DNA of 64,000 nt from contig NC_134366.1 of the NCBI RefSeq assembly GCF_035582795.1, positions 92,313,756 through 92,377,755 on the forward strand. Reading direction: 5' to 3'. The stretch is from Mycteria americana (Eukaryota; Chordata; Aves; Ciconiiformes; Ciconiidae). Shown one piece after another: positions 45,672 through 58,874 of this stretch (positions within the stretch are counted from its first letter, which is position 1; every line of letters begins with the position of its first letter). The notes beneath the pieces were generated by a model. That model worked only from the letters and a program-made list of their open reading frames with translations. It was not told the origin of the DNA and made no database searches. A program made the translations under genes and the position numbers.

Positions 45672-48600
45672 GTAAGGCAATAAACGTAGTGACAAGAGAT
45701 AGCTTGGGGTAAGCTACGTAGTAGTTGGTTTTGTGTAAAAGCCTCCTTCTATTTCTGTAGTAGTACAGCATTTTCCATCACAAAGGGTCTTCCTGTTGAT
45801 TAAATTTTCAGCTTAACAAAGGAGTTGAGGTTGGCCCATGCTTGCAGTCAAGGACTCTGCGTTAGTGTCTGAACGGCCAGCTGCACACGTGTGTGAAGGT
45901 TGAATATAAACAGTTACTAATATGAGCACTATTTCCCACATAAAATTCCAGGGGAAGTTTCCTTTAAGGAAGGCTAAAATAAAAAGTTACCCTAAAACTA
46001 CTTCTGAAAAATAGATGAATAAAAAGCCAATCATGATCGTGTGCTGTTGTCCCATCAATCACTTTACTGATCTGTTGAAGGGAGTTGGGAGTGGGGTTGG
46101 TTTTGTTTTTCTCTGCCCATCAAGACCAGAGGAGAAAGTTTGCTCCTTAGCCTGACACTGTGTGGCATAGCTTCTCAGCATGTTGGCATCTATATTAAAA
46201 TCGGTTTAAGAGTTGCCACCCTAACTGCCTGTTCCTGCTGCTTCACCCTCACCACTTGTGTGGATACAGCTCTTTGTTGGAGGTCAGCCTGGAAAGTGGA
46301 CAACTGAAAAGGTCAGAGTTTCAGAATTCCCAGAATAAGGTTATTTTTCACCTGGATGCTTTCAGTGCCGTAATTCACGGTGCAGCTCCAAATGCATCTA
46401 TTGGAGCTGTTGAGTGGGATGATTAAACTGCAGCAAGGGGACAGGTATGAATGAAGTGGGACCATACTATGCCAGCTTCATTACTGAAACCATTGTGTCA
46501 TGACATTATTACATCTGTTACAGCAGTTTTATGCTGGTGAAATTTCAGTTGCAATTCAGGGAATCTGTTCTACAGGAGGAGAAACATATACCTCTGAACA
46601 TGCATCTTAACATCTAAAGAAGGAGCCAACTTGCACCTCTTTCGTATTAATGTGTTAGTCATAAATTGTAATGCTAAAATCTCAGTAGGTTTCTGAATGT
46701 TAATTTTCCTTTTAAGTGTTTGTCCAGGAATGTTTCCTACAAATCCTGTTAATTCAGTGTCAGGCTTTTAAAATTATTGAACTATATCCTATAGCAAAGA
46801 TATCTAATTAGCAGCCTACAACACTGGGGAGCACCGTGTTCCCTGTTCTCAAACACTCTGTGCGCCTGGCAGTTGGAAGGGGACCAGTAGGAATAGTACT
46901 GGGAAATGCTCACTGCCACAGATCTGAACTTAAAAAGGATTTCTAGACCCCTCTAGCTGGTTCAGGGGTCTGTTCAGCTAGAACAGAATGCTGGTTCATC
47001 TATCCATAAATGAGTTCTGCAGTAACCTTGCAAATGTGTAAAATTGTTAGTATATCTTGGTCTATACTAACATATAATGTAACATAGTGTATTTGTGACA
47101 GCTGGCTTTGTTCTTCTCTGTTGTTAATGATGTATGTGTGAACAGGAGTGTTTTCCCTCACTGTTGAGTCACTGCTGGAAATGAGTATTTTCATGATTCT
47201 GACAGAGTTGTATTATTTTTAATGAGCCATGCATGTGTTCTTGTGCTGTGGTGAATTCAATTTAAGCCTTTGAAACAGCAATAAAGTGTTAATAGTTGAG
47301 AAAATGGAGGGGAAAAAAATACCGGATCTGCCAACTTTTTTATGAGCAGACTTGAGCTTTGCTGTGCATCTTAAAGAAATATGTTTTACTGGCAATGGTA
47401 TGTTCTCGCACCTGGTAGTAACTGTGTGGCACTTAGCTGTAAGAATAGAAAATGCAATATTTTCTATGATAACTTTTTCTAACTTAACTGGGACTTGTTT
47501 TGCTTGGGAGAAGTAATCTTATAAATAAATTTTTTTTTTAAACTTCCTTTAAAAGACTGGGAAGATATGGATTCTGATGAAGACATAGGCTCTGAAGAAG
47601 AGGTGGAAAGTGTGGGAGAAGACGAGGAGGAGCAGGCAGAAGCTGAAAGCACTCCTGCTGTTGGGGCCATACCAGTCACGGACTGCTTGTTCTGTCCCCA
47701 CCATTCAAGATCTCTCACAAAAAATGTGGCACATATGACAAAAGCTCACAGCTTCTTCATTCCAGACATAGAGTACCTTGTGGATCTCAGAGGACTAATC
47801 AAGTACCTGGGTATGCCTGTAAATGTTCTCTGATTTTTCATCAGGATAACTGTATACTGTTATTGCTTTATTTTCACTTGGATATGACTTTAAATGTTTT
47901 TGGGTTTTTTTCTGTAAAATCTGAGTGCTGTCTAGTTCAGTATTTTGATTGTGAACAGGACCACAGGCTTTCGGGGAAGAGTGAGACAAAACCCTACTGA
48001 GCAAACATGTGGTCATGTACCCTGTAGGTCTCACGTAGTTTTCTAATGTTGAGAAAGTTGTTCAGCTAACATGAAATTTAGGACAAAACTCTATTGCTAA
48101 AGTGTTCATATGAACTGTCTTATCCTACTAATGAATCGCAAGTATTTGCCTCATCAGTTTCCAATACTTGAGAGCTAAAATCTAGAAAAATGTATCTTCC
48201 TTGAAGTCTACAAATAATGATGAGAATAAAATAATTTTGGAGTATCAGATAGAAAACTGTATTGGAAGTATGAAATTTGTTGTTGAGAATACATAATGAT
48301 CCATACGTTGTAATGTGAAATCTTTAAATGCACAGACTTGTCCCTGGTGGAGCCATACTGTCAAAGCATAGGAACAGCAGGGCTTTTTTGGAAATGAAGG
48401 GCTCGAGGCTCTCCCTTGGTCTCTCTGCCTGCAAGCTGGGAAGCCTGCATCACAGAAATGTTAATTATTGACTAGGGAGGCTCTGTTCATACCAATAGAA
48501 GTGTCAATGTTTTCTGCAGGAGAGAAAGTTGGCATTGGGAAAATCTGCATCTGGTGCAATGAAAAAGGGAAATCCTTCTACTCTACAGAAGCGGTACAGG

Positions 48601-51370
48601 CTCACATGAATGATAAAAGCCACTGCAAACTCTTCACAGATGGAGATGCTGCCCTGGAATTTGCAGACTTCTATGATTTTAGGTGAGGATGCTTTTCTTT
48701 TGAGTGGAGCACAGATGGGGACAGACAAAAGGACAGTTGAATATTACATCAGAAACTATTATTCACTCTTAAAATTTAGTCCTGTTTCTGGTTCTGATGC
48801 TTATTTTGCATAGCTGGTTCCCCACTTTTCTAGGTAAGCATAACAACATGATTGGTTCCTGTCTCCTTCTTGTGACCACTAATACCAGTCCTACGTGACA
48901 ATATTTTGAATTCTGTTTTGTATGTTTGCTGTTACTGAGCTTAGATTTCAGTGCACCAGCAAAGACCATAAAAGGGCATAACTGTCTCTTCCATTACCTT
49001 TTAGGCCGATTGTGGGCTTAATACCTGCTGTGGATTTTGTTTTTTTAAAGTAGCCAGAGTTAAACAGGACTGCTGTGATTTAGAGGCCTCTTGTTGAACT
49101 TCCTGTAACTTATCCTAAGGTGTGTTCATTTTGGTCAGAAATACCTCCTATAGTGACAGGTGGATTTAGTGGAGCTTATTGGAGCGCTCTTTCAGAAGCT
49201 GTGCAGAGCTGGTGGGCTGCACAGTGGTGGCTTTTCACCATAAGTCGCTGTTAAGTGTGCAGCAGCAGAACCATGCTGAGTTATAGAACCGGGTGGAGGA
49301 AGGGTGGTCCTTGTCTTCAGCCTCTGCTCAGGGCAGGGCACTACTGGGAAGAACTCTCAAACTGAGGTAGGTGAAATGTGACAATGTTTGTGGCTTGCTG
49401 TAGCTGTGCATGGTGGTTCTTTTGTGTAATGGGTCTGGATAGCTGTGGCTGCTCACCCTGTATAAACCATGTACTGCTACTCTTCCACAGGAGCAGTTAC
49501 CCTGATCACAAGGATGGAGATGTGGAGGTGCCTGGGGAGCGCCCAGCAGAGAGAGAGTTGGATTATGATGATGACACCATGGAACTGATCCTTCCTTCAG
49601 GTAGGCACAGGATTTGTGTTACAACATACTTTCTCTGCATTTCTCATAGCTGCAGCCGCTACCTGCAGCATATGTCATCATTGTGTTTTCCTTTGGCAAG
49701 GGAGAAAGTAATTTTGCATCTAAGTGTCTTTGGGGTTTTGTCCTCACCTTCCATTATTTTCACTACCAAGTAGTTCAACTTCTTCAGCATTAATCTATAT
49801 GTGGACTGGGGCAGGGGGTTCCTTTGGCCATTCTACCTCTTCATTGACATGTGACTCTCATGGTATACTCCGAGAGTTTCCGTATCTTGTTTTAGTGCAA
49901 CTTGGAGAGGCTATAACTTAGGTTATCTAGTGTAGGTTTTTTGCAGAGAGGCTGCTGGTAACTAATTTAGTAAACTAGTTCAGTAAAATTAATTTATTTA
50001 AACACCCTTACTCTTGCCTTGTATAGCATTTGGCACTCTTGCTTGCATTTTTTTGTTGTTGTTGTTGTTGTTTTGGTGGTGGTTGTGTGAGGGGACCTCA
50101 GCCCTTTCATTCTGAAAAGTGCTGCCAACTATGCAGTTACAGAAGATTTCCTGAATGTCAGCAAGTTACTTCCCTGGTTACTTGAAAAAAAAATTGCCTC
50201 TCTGCTTGTTCCCCTAATTAAAATTTTCTTTTCTGATAACTGCCTGTTTGTTGTCTAAGCTAAGGCCCTCTTGAACAAGAGCACTCTTTTTTTTTTTTTC
50301 TACAAGATAGAGTGCAGTACAGCAGCTCTTACAGTAATTTCATTAAGTTCCTAATAGTCCTAAAGTTTTTAAGGTTCTGGGCCTTATAAAAGCATTTCTC
50401 AGCATAGGGATTTTCCACAGTTTTCACAATATGCTTCAATACTGCATTTCAGAAGGTGTTTTGTTATGCATAATAAGATGTCCCCTCCTTTGAACAGGTG
50501 CAAGAGTGGGTCATCGCTCTTTAATGAGATACTACAAGCAACGGTTTGGTCTGTCAAGAACGGTGGCTGTTGCGAGAAATAAGAAAGCAGTGGGTCGGGT
50601 GTTGCAGCAGTACAGAGCTTTGGGCTGGACAAGTCAGACAGGTACGTGACAATGCGAGGTTTTTGCAGAGGAGGATGTTCTAGGATGTCATCGCTCTACA
50701 GTTAAATAAGTTGAGTTTTTCACATTTGTGGGATTTTATGTAGTAGTTTGTGTTCCACTCGGTGCCCTTTCATTCCTGACATCCAGGCAGAATAAGTTAT
50801 AGGAAGTTGTTTGTGTCTAAACTCCATTGCAGGTTCTGTGCAAGCCCTTCAGTTCATTAGCATGTGTTTGTGATATTTGGTGACTTCCTAAGATTTGTTG
50901 GTTTCTGCCTGTCAAAACCACTACTCTTGCTGTTTAATAACATAACATAAACCATTCTTTGACAGAATACTTTTCCAGTTGGGGAGCAGTGATGTAATCT
51001 ATATCCACTTTTGAATCACACATTAGAATGCAAAACAACCTTTTCCCTTAATCACAGTCATGGGTATTCACAGAGGGAACTGGCCTTTCCCAAGAGAAAA
51101 GTGAAAAGAAGTGTGCCAGTATGGGAAGGAAAACATATAGCTAACTGCTGATGTAAATGGACAGATTAGCTGGTTTGCCTATAAGTAGTAAGTAAGCTTA
51201 CAGACATTTATCCCTCTTTCTCTTCCTCCTCTCTCCCTGAAGGGGCAGTCTTTGCTCAGCAGCGTGATATGCAGTACCTGCAGAGGATGAAGTCAAAGTG
51301 GATGCTCAAGACAGGAATGAGTAACAATGCTACGAAGCAAATGCATTTCCGGGTGCAAGTCAGATTCTGA
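45065..51370 (+). CDS. ZNF622: ZNF622 (Rei1-like 60S maturation factor), spliced from six coding exons
   Basis: ZNF622 is the vertebrate homolog of yeast Rei1, a cytoplasmic factor in late maturation of the 60S ribosomal subunit. The mammalian protein is also known as ZPR9 and has been reported to bind MELK and ASK1. Exons 45065-45671, 47556-47810, 48520-48682, 49491-49600, 50498-50641 and 51243-51370 join in phase to 468 residues (human 477). Visible parts: U1-like zinc fingers C6-C9-H22-H28 and C69-C72-H85-H91; an SEKPPRLQWFEQQAKKLA-type helix near 178-194; an acidic stretch (about 197-232); fingers C246-C249-H262-H267 and C297-C300-H316-H322; and a basic conserved C-terminus ending HFRVQVRF. 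All zinc ligands are present. The start is supported by MATYTCITC and the acceptor two bases upstream. Confidence 0.96.
45672..47555 (+). other. ZNF622: ZNF622 intron
   Basis: A 1.9-kb intron between GTAAGG and CTTTAAAAG. No other feature recognised. Confidence 0.9.
47556..47810 (+). CDS. ZNF622: ZNF622 coding exon 2 (acidic region and zinc finger 3)
   Basis: Completes Asp203 and runs to residue 287: WEDMDSDEDIGSEEEV, an acidic tract, then GAIPVTDCLFCPHHS with ligands C246, C249, H262 and H267, and HSFFIPDIEYL. Length 255 bp; donor GTATGC. The acidic tract is shorter than in human, which accounts for part of the length difference. Confidence 0.95.
47811..48519 (+). other. ZNF622: ZNF622 intron
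   Basis: A 709-bp intron between GTATGC and TTTTCTGCAG. Nothing further seen. Confidence 0.92.
48520..48682 (+). CDS. ZNF622: ZNF622 coding exon 3 (zinc finger 4)
   Basis: Encodes GEKVGIGKICIWCNEKGKSF, then YSTEAVQAHMNDKSHCKLF, ending FADFYDF, plus two bases of Arg. Ligands C297, C300, H316 and H322 are present. It is nearly identical to the mammalian sequence. Length 163 bp, donor GTGAGG. Confidence 0.96.
48683..49490 (+). other. ZNF622: ZNF622 intron
   Basis: An 808-bp intron ending CTCTTCCACAG. No feature recognised. Confidence 0.92.
49491..49600 (+). CDS. ZNF622: ZNF622 coding exon 4
   Basis: Completes Arg and encodes SSYPDHKDGDVEVPGERPAE, then RELDYDDDTMELILPS. SSYPDHK and MELILPSG are conserved while the middle is variable. 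Length 110 bp, donor GTAGGC. Confidence 0.95.
49601..50497 (+). other. ZNF622: ZNF622 intron with (GTT)n repeat
   Basis: An 897-bp intron. It contains a (GTT)n simple repeat at about 50,055-50,073 and a poly-T tract at about 50,287-50,300. The acceptor is TTTGAACAG. Confidence 0.9.
50498..50641 (+). CDS. ZNF622: ZNF622 coding exon 5
   Basis: Encodes GARVGHRSLMRYYKQRFGLS, then RTVAVARNKKAVGRVLQQYR and ALGWTSQT. This conserved basic region is part of the ribosome-binding C-terminal half in the Rei1 family. Length 144 bp, donor GTACGT. Confidence 0.96.
50642..51242 (+). other. ZNF622: ZNF622 intron
   Basis: A 601-bp intron ending in a long pyrimidine tract and CTCCCTGAAG. No feature recognised. 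Confidence 0.92.
51243..51370 (+). CDS. ZNF622: ZNF622 coding exon 6 (C-terminus)
   Basis: Encodes GAVFAQQRDMQYLQRMKSK, then WMLKTGMSNNATKQMHF and RVQVRF before TGA at 51368-51370. In yeast Rei1 the C-terminal tail enters the ribosomal exit tunnel, and the basic, highly conserved tail here fits that role. Confidence 0.95.
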
Positions 51371-51590
51371 GTTCCCAAGAGAGCTGCATGCAACTGGTTT
51401 TGGGAAGGGCGATTTAATGGTTTCTGGGTCAAGGATTCTGTTATTAAAATGGACTTGGTACCTATCAAATGGGATGTGTATGCTGGTGTGCCTTCCTGTC
51501 TATGAGAAGAAGAGCAGGGAGCTTGTCTCTTCCAGTGAAATTATGGTTGGCCTAACTTAAAAAATAAAATATCTTTAATGGAATATGTGG
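51371..51590 (+). other. ZNF622: ZNF622 3' untranslated region with poly(A) signal
   Basis: A short 3' UTR with AATAAA at 51563-51568 in an A-rich context (TTAAAAAATAAAATATC). The cleavage site is probably near 51,585. The UTR would be about 215 bp, in contrast to the long RETREG1 UTR. Confidence 0.75.
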
Positions 51591-54500
51591 CAAAGTAGTC
51601 ATGTCTATGACTAAAGATGCATGCGTAGTCTTGCCGCCCATCTCTGTGCAATCCATTTCTGTGGGGCAGTTGACATCCTCGTTTGTCTGAATATCTTCAG
51701 TTTCCAATTCTGCAAAATGGTTGAGGCAAATAGAAGATCCTAGACTAAGGGATGGACTGAATTGAAGGTTTTCACTTGTGGTGCCAGAAATAAGTTAGCT
51801 GGGTGGTTTGGACTTCTAGCTGGCACTACTGAGGTGAAAATTTGAGAGCAGAGATTCTGGGAAGGTTAAGTGGTAATTGTTTGAAGAAATGCACTGATGG
51901 AAAACATAACTCCAGGATTAACATTGTCCTCAGAAGTTGACTGTACTTGCTTAATGCACCAGCGTAGAGCTGGATTAATAATTTACAGTGCAGTTGTTTT
52001 GTGTTGAATTTAATGAATTTTCATTACCTAAAAACTGCTCAAAATTACCATAACATTTAGATGAATGTCAGTCAAAATTTCTGATGATCTGTTAAAGATT
52101 TTCTGATTAAAATTCTGAAGTTACTATTGATGACAGCTTTTGTTGTTCCCGTTGAGTACTGGTGTTTCGTATGATCTTGCTGAAGGAAAGTCACCCAAGA
52201 CATGTATTGGCTAGAATGGGAGGCATGCTCTCCCACTTAGGCAGGTCAACTGTTAAGGCAGGTGTAGAGAAAACCTGCTTGTTAAAGAGCTGAGGCAGCA
52301 GCGCTAGTGTTGGTCCTGGTGTTGTGGATGTTAAAAGCTTCTGAGATGTTGCCAGTTCTTCTGACCTTCATGTAAGGAGGTGGGCACTTACATACAAAGG
52401 TGTAGGCTAGCTCATGAAGCCCCAGGCTGTAGTGTGCTGGACACCGAGTGTATGCCACAGGAAAATTGCTATTGGTTTGCCTGTCCATTCATTGTGAAGG
52501 CAGCTGCAGCTGGTCACAGTCAAGTTGCACTTCTGCATTTTAGGATTACTCTGGATTCCCTGGTAGTGGCTTTCATTGGCATAGTTTTAGTATGTTTTCT
52601 TCCCCTCCTGTGGATGGTGTGTGCATAATATCACTGGGAATGGTAGGGGGAGACTTTGTCAATTAACACTGTATTTTGACCTCTTAAAATAATCCACTAA
52701 AGTCCCCCTAAGAAGTAAGTTCAGAAAAAGTAGTACTGTTGGCATATCAGCGCTTCTGAAAGAGTGGTATATTTATGGGACTCTTAGGAAAGTGATCATT
52801 TCACAATGGAAGTGCATGCTATGTATTTTTGTTTTGTGGATTTGTCCGTGGTGTTTTGCTTTTTGTTTTTTTCTTTCTTTAGTAAGTTTTGCTACCTTGG
52901 AAGTTTTTTGCTGTTCTTGCTTTTACTGAGAAGACAGAACTTGATCAGTAATGCAGGCTATAGATTTGCCACAGCATTTACTAAGTCAAGTGACTAATAC
53001 ATGTAAAAAGGTACAGATTTGAGTGAAGGGAAAACTGAAGCAGAGAGAATTTTAAAGAAAGTCTGTGTTCACATCCAAAATCTTAAACTAAAATTGGGTT
53101 GATAAATGAGTACCTCCTTTTTTCCTGGCAAGGCGGAGTTACTGCCATTGTGTATCCATAGCTGCATCTAGCTGCCATTTGCATTTATTCTGGAGGGTTT
53201 GCTCTGGGTCATTGGGCTTTACTTTCAAAGTTAGAAGTAAGAGATCTAGTCTCAGCTATGTGGCTCAAGCCATGTGAATCTTAAGACATCATATCTTTTA
53301 TTACACTCATAGCCTTGCCCAACTTGCAATTATGGTATGGATTTCTAGCATGGAGGGTATATCCTACTTGTATTTGTCAAGCCTCAGCATCCGACCCTTG
53401 GGAACTGCCTGCATCTTTTTCTTTGAAGCTAGAGATTACTGTCAAAGGGTCTTAGGCTTATGAACGAGTTAGATTGTCTTTACACATAGAGCAAAATGAA
53501 ATGCCACAAAAATGTAGAAATAGAAGGGTTAGACTTCTTAACCAGAATCTTAAGTTGATGAACTGGCTTTGAGTCGGCAGTCAGCATCAGAGCGGTATTC
53601 AGTCTGGAGCTTTTGGAAAACACTCGTGGAATATCCAAAACTTACATTAAGGACAGGACAATTATCCTGGAAGAGTCTTGGGCATAACCTAATACAGTTG
53701 CTAAAGTCTTAAGAGGTAGGTGTTAAAGGAGTCCTGGCAGTGAAGGCAGAAATACAAGGAGATAATTGATCCAAGGACAGATGACTTTGGGCCATAAGGT
53801 TCAGGCTGAAGGTGCATGGAGTTTGCTGCTCCCCTCAACATGAAAGGGCAAACAAAGGAAACTCCTGTTCTCTGTGCAGACTTGCTCTTATGAAGCCTGC
53901 TGCTTATGAAAAGATGGGGATTGCCTGAATTTCCTGAACTGTCTAGTTCAGAAAGAAATGCAAGTAAGCAAAAATGAAAATTGGTAGTCATTTGGCAAGT
54001 CACAGGGAAGCTGAAGGAGGCAATTTGTATACTATGCACCTACGATTCTGTCCCATATGCCTTACTGCAGTTTCAGTCAGAAGAAAATGGAGGAGAGGTA
54101 TGGAAACCTACTGGTATTTTAAAGGAAGAGTTTTAACTCTAGGCTGAAAATGGGTGCCTTGGAAAACCAGCAGAGGGCATAGGAAAGCTTTTCCCAGAAT
54201 TGTGTTTGCTATGAAAATAAATAAAGTCTAGTAAAAGTACATTCACGTGGAATACCGGTAGGGTGAGAAGGCAAAGCTCACCACTAACATGGGTTAAGAT
54301 TAGTACTAGACTTCTGTGAGACGAATTGCTATTAATATCTTTATGTAGGTCCAGGGAGAGCATTGCTAGCAAAGGGTAGCTAGAACAAGTATGCAGATTT
54401 TCTACGGTATTCAACAGTGCTACAGTCTGCACAGCTTGTAGGTAACTCCAGCTATGTCAAAGCATCTGAGAGTATTTTTATTAAACACGCTTCACAGTGT

Positions 54501-57500
54501 TACAGCTTAGTTTTTTACCTCCCTAGCCTAAATCCTAAAGATTGTATGAAGTATAGCTGAGGGCAGTTTTTTGTTTCCTAAAGGAATTCCAAATGATGAC
54601 GGTTCCCATCCACGAGTTATGTTTCCAGCTATGACCTTGCACTTGTGCTCCCCTGCTCTGACCTCTCATTTTCTGGCTCCTATGATCAGAATGAGAGGAA
54701 AATAAAGTCTAGAGGCAACCAAGTAGATTTGAGACAGTCTCTGGATATAGCGGATACTCTGGGGCAAGAACTTCCTGATATGATGGTAATTCAGTGCATG
54801 TGCTGTTACCAGATGATCCCTTCTGAAGCTGGTACATCCATAGTAGGAAAGGCTGGGAAGAAGCGTAGAAAAGGTATCCCGTTTCGGACAAGGTTGGGGT
54901 TCTGCCTGCCTGTCCATCCAGTAACAGCTGAATGTTGAAGTGGTCCCAGTGCTGCGTCAGGCATTGCTGAATGAATCAGCAGAATGAAAGAATTGGCGAA
55001 GCTGATAGGGTACATCTGCTGTCTCCTTTTGGAAGTAGTTCTGTTTTGTACACTTAAGTTATCTAAAAGCAACCCAAGTGGTACTAGAGGGAAAAACATG
55101 TACCCATTATGTGGAAGGGAGGGGCTAGGAAAGGGAGAGAACCATATGGGACGTAGAGTGGCAGAGATGCAGGAGAGTCAGATATCTAAGATATCCTAAC
55201 AGCTCATTATGCTGAAGCTGGAAGTCAACAAGTAAAGATCTATTTAAAGTGAGCATTCCCTTTAAGAGTGCATTATTGATCCCTAATTGGTTTCCACAAG
55301 GCAGAGGGCCTGAAACGTAAAGGAGTTGGACCATTGCCCAGCTAACATCTGATGCTTCTCAGTGAGATTCTTTGCAACAACTTTTAAGAGTTATTTTTGA
55401 TCTATTAAAACGGAGGCATCCTGTGCTAATGGGCTTCATCTGCTCACGGGTTTGGTCATCTTCCTCCACACTATCTGCATAAAGCTGCTGGTGGAAAACT
55501 GCACTTCAGAGACCCAAGTGGGTTTATACTGTTATGACCTGTAATAGATGAGAGGTTAGAGATAAGCTTTAGGGCACATCCAACTGAAAATTAAAAATAT
55601 ATCTTAAAAGCTTTGAATCTTAGTGGTTAATTGCTGTAGTCCAACTAACTACCATACTGCAGCTGGAGAATAGCAGTCACCAGACTGTCGTAACTATCCA
55701 GGCTCCGCCGATGGCTGAGGATTCAGGATTTTAAGATGACCAACTGATGGCACTTCGTGTGTCAGAGCAAGCCAAACCATCTCTTTTCAGGAATCTGACC
55801 CACAGGAAATTTCTGTTGTCTCTCCCACTACGTCCCAAACTACCCTGAGTAAGATGCAGCAGCCAGGCGCTTCGGGAGCAATAGAAGCAGTAACAGGAGA
55901 TCTGTAGCCAGTTCTGTGTTAAGGATTTCTGCACGTGTCTAGGGTGCCAGACTAAAAGCAGAGTAATAAATGCTAGCTGAGCCAGGAAGGGAGTCAGAAT
56001 CACTGTCCTCTAAAAGTAGTCAGCACTTCCCAGTGTAAAGTTATGTGACTCTTCCTGAAAGCAAAAAGGCATCATTAAACAGGTTTTTAAATAATGACAT
56101 TACCAAACAAACATTTATGTCTTTCTACAGTTCTCTGATGCAAGAAAAAGAGTTGCCTAACATTGAGACATTTTCTATCATTCATTACACTTGTTGTGTT
56201 GGAGTTGTATTTGCTTCCCGCTTTATTGGATTTATTTTTTCAACTTTTTTATCTTTGCCGAGAAGGTACAGCAGTAAATTCCATAACCTTGGAATCCTGC
56301 ATCATGTGTTAATAGAAAAAAGTGAATGTGTACCAGGACTCGGAAGAAGTGCGTATTCACATCTTCAGATGACCTCATATCTTGACATTCCTTTCTTGAA
56401 GGATCTTCAGGAAACAGGTCTGGGTAGGAATTACAATCAATAACCCAAATAACAGAATTAGCAGCAGCAAGTGCTATCGGTTCAAGAGGGAAAACAACAA
56501 AATACTCACATTTCTTACAAGCTCTAGAGGCCACAAAGAATAACCTAATGTTTTACAAAATGAAATTTGTAGCAAGATACATTTCTCCTTGGAACAATTC
56601 CTTCTTTATTCTGCCAGCTCAATGAGAACCTTTTATTTAATAAAGCATGCCTGGAAGATCCAGCTAGAAGTTTACAAAACTAAGCAGCTCAGTAAGTAGT
56701 CATCAGACCACTTACTGAGTGGTGACTTAGCAGCCACAACACCAATAGAAGCTGCACTTCTACAACAAATGGGTAAACCAAGCATCTCAGACGTGTAAGA
56801 GTGCTGCAGGATAGGCGTGCACGTAGCTCTGGGGACATTTTCTAGCAAGCTGGGAAGGAAAAAGGACTCTTCCTGAGCATACATCCTGTGGCACACAGGC
56901 TGCAGTGCTCCAGAGAGGACTTCAGCCTCTGCAGCACACACAGGTGCAGCACCAAGTACCAGCTGAGGCCCGAGTGTGGTGTCTTTGCCTTGGTTTCCTC
57001 TGTTATTTGTGGTTCTTTTAAGCTAGAAAAGAGGGTATGCTTGTAAACCTCAAGGCCAATTTGCCTGACATTGCTCCACCTCAACCAAATCCCACCACGC
57101 AAAAACAATTTCACATTTCCTATCCCTGCCAATGCCTGTTAATGATTTGGCAAGGTTTATACAGTCATCTATAGCTATGTTGGCTTTTTTTTTTTCTGGC
57201 TTAGGTAGCTTTCCACCCTTAAACTTCTGCTTTTTACAGACGTGAAAGCAATCTGGCTTTCCTGGGCAAGATCTGCCTTTGGTCTTGTACAATTCTGCTA
57301 CGCTAACCACCACTAACGCCTTAACAGGTAGGGCAACTATGTGTTTGCTTACGTAATATGCACTGAAAATCTTGATAAAATATTCACTGAAGTGTTCCAA
57401 AATCCAGATATTTTCTGACATCTTTCATAGGTGAAGTCATACCTAGCTTACTTAATTCCTTGCAATCATGGTATTTCAATAAATCCTGCCATTCAGGTCA

Positions 57501-58831
57501 CCATATTTTAACTAAACTGTACTGATGAAGTGCATGCTTTCAAAATACAGCAGATGAAGAATTGTTTCAAGGTTTTTTTCCACTAAGTGTTAAGCATTAC
57601 CAACTGAAATTACCTTAAACTGGCCATAGACCAAGGATAAACCTGGCCTGTTATTTTTATTCAAATGGTGTATGGTAAGTTGATCCCACATCCACGTGCC
57701 TGGTAAATGGCATCGTCTTTCTTCATCTTTAATATAGGACACTTGCCAGCTGCATCTGCTTTCCTGCCAGTAGAAGGTTCGTTGTCCCACAGAGAAGGGA
57801 AAAGTGACCTGTAAGGTGCAGAGCTCTGTCTGTTATCCTTGAATGCTTTAGAGATTGGCTGACTGGTGTTGGTAGAAGCCCCGTAGTTCATTGTCCAGTC
57901 TATTTTTGTTTGCTTACTTGTCTGCTTAGCTCAGCCATGCCTGCCGTAGCTGCGTGAGAGAGAGCACGTTACAGTTAAGTTTGTCCTTGACTCTTCCAAC
58001 ACGGAAGTCACCATGGTTCTTCCTGCAACACAGTTCCTGACAGAAAACCAGCATTTCATAGGAGAGGGGAGGAGCAGTACAACCATGGCTCAGTCCGGTA
58101 GCTGTTTACAGAGCACAAAGAGAGGACTAGGTGGCTCAGCTGTGGCCACACAATTTTCTAGCAAGGAGCTACCAAGAACTAATCAACAGGATCTAATGCA
58201 ACATCTCACCTTGCCCCAGGGTCTGGGCACCTATCTTCAGTTGTAATCTGAAGCAGAGAGTCCTCTCCTGAGAGCAGGTGCTTTTCAGGTAACTGATTTG
58301 ACTGTTTAAGTGCTTGCAGGGGGGTGCCTACCTCTTAATTAATAGGCCAGCTGTTCAAATTCTTTGTTACTAGGCAGTTAAACACACAAATCAGCCAGAT
58401 GCCTTTGAAGTTTTATTTTGAATGACTAGGTCTTTTGGCCCCATGAATCATCCACTTTTTTCTGTATGTGGCATAGCTCCAACAAGCGATCCCAGTACAG
58501 CCATTAAGAATAGCTGAGGTACTTTGGGCAGGATTACAGCCAAAGCTGTACGTGCATACCGAAGTTACTCAGGGTCATGTGCACAGGAAATTAGTGCCAG
58601 AAACTGCAGTCAGCCCACCTCAATCATTTATCATGTCTCAATGGCAAGATCACCCGGACTTACGAGGTCACCAAGCATTGAATAGCTTGGAAATCCACCT
58701 GTTCTTACTGATGGTTAGATACCCTTGCACTGTGCACTTGTTTTGCTGTTGCTCATATCACCTTGTTTCTAGGGCATCTCAAGCTGGCTACTAGCTCCCA
58801 GCAGTCAGTAGAGTAGCCCCAAATCTATGCT

Positions 58832-58874
58832 TTGTTCCTTGACACCAGGAGATTGTTCCTTGACTGTCAGGAGA
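58832..58874. repeat. Tandem duplication of a 21-22-bp unit
   Basis: TTGTTCCTTGACACCAGGAGA (58832-58852) is followed at once by a copy beginning TTGTTCCTTGACTGTCAGG and ending AGA (58853-58874). The two differ at a few positions in the middle. Confidence 0.85.

Noticed and set aside
45672..45712. ZNF622 frame continuing 13 codons past the donor
   Set aside because: It reads into the intron after GTAAGG; the conserved protein continues at 47556.
56045..56443. 132-codon plus-strand frame
   Set aside because: No known motif, no splice or promoter context, and an opposing frame of 100 codons on the minus strand.
57050..57421. 123-codon minus-strand frame, lysine-rich in the middle
   Set aside because: Resembles no protein I know and has no supporting signals; kept only as part of the intergenic description.
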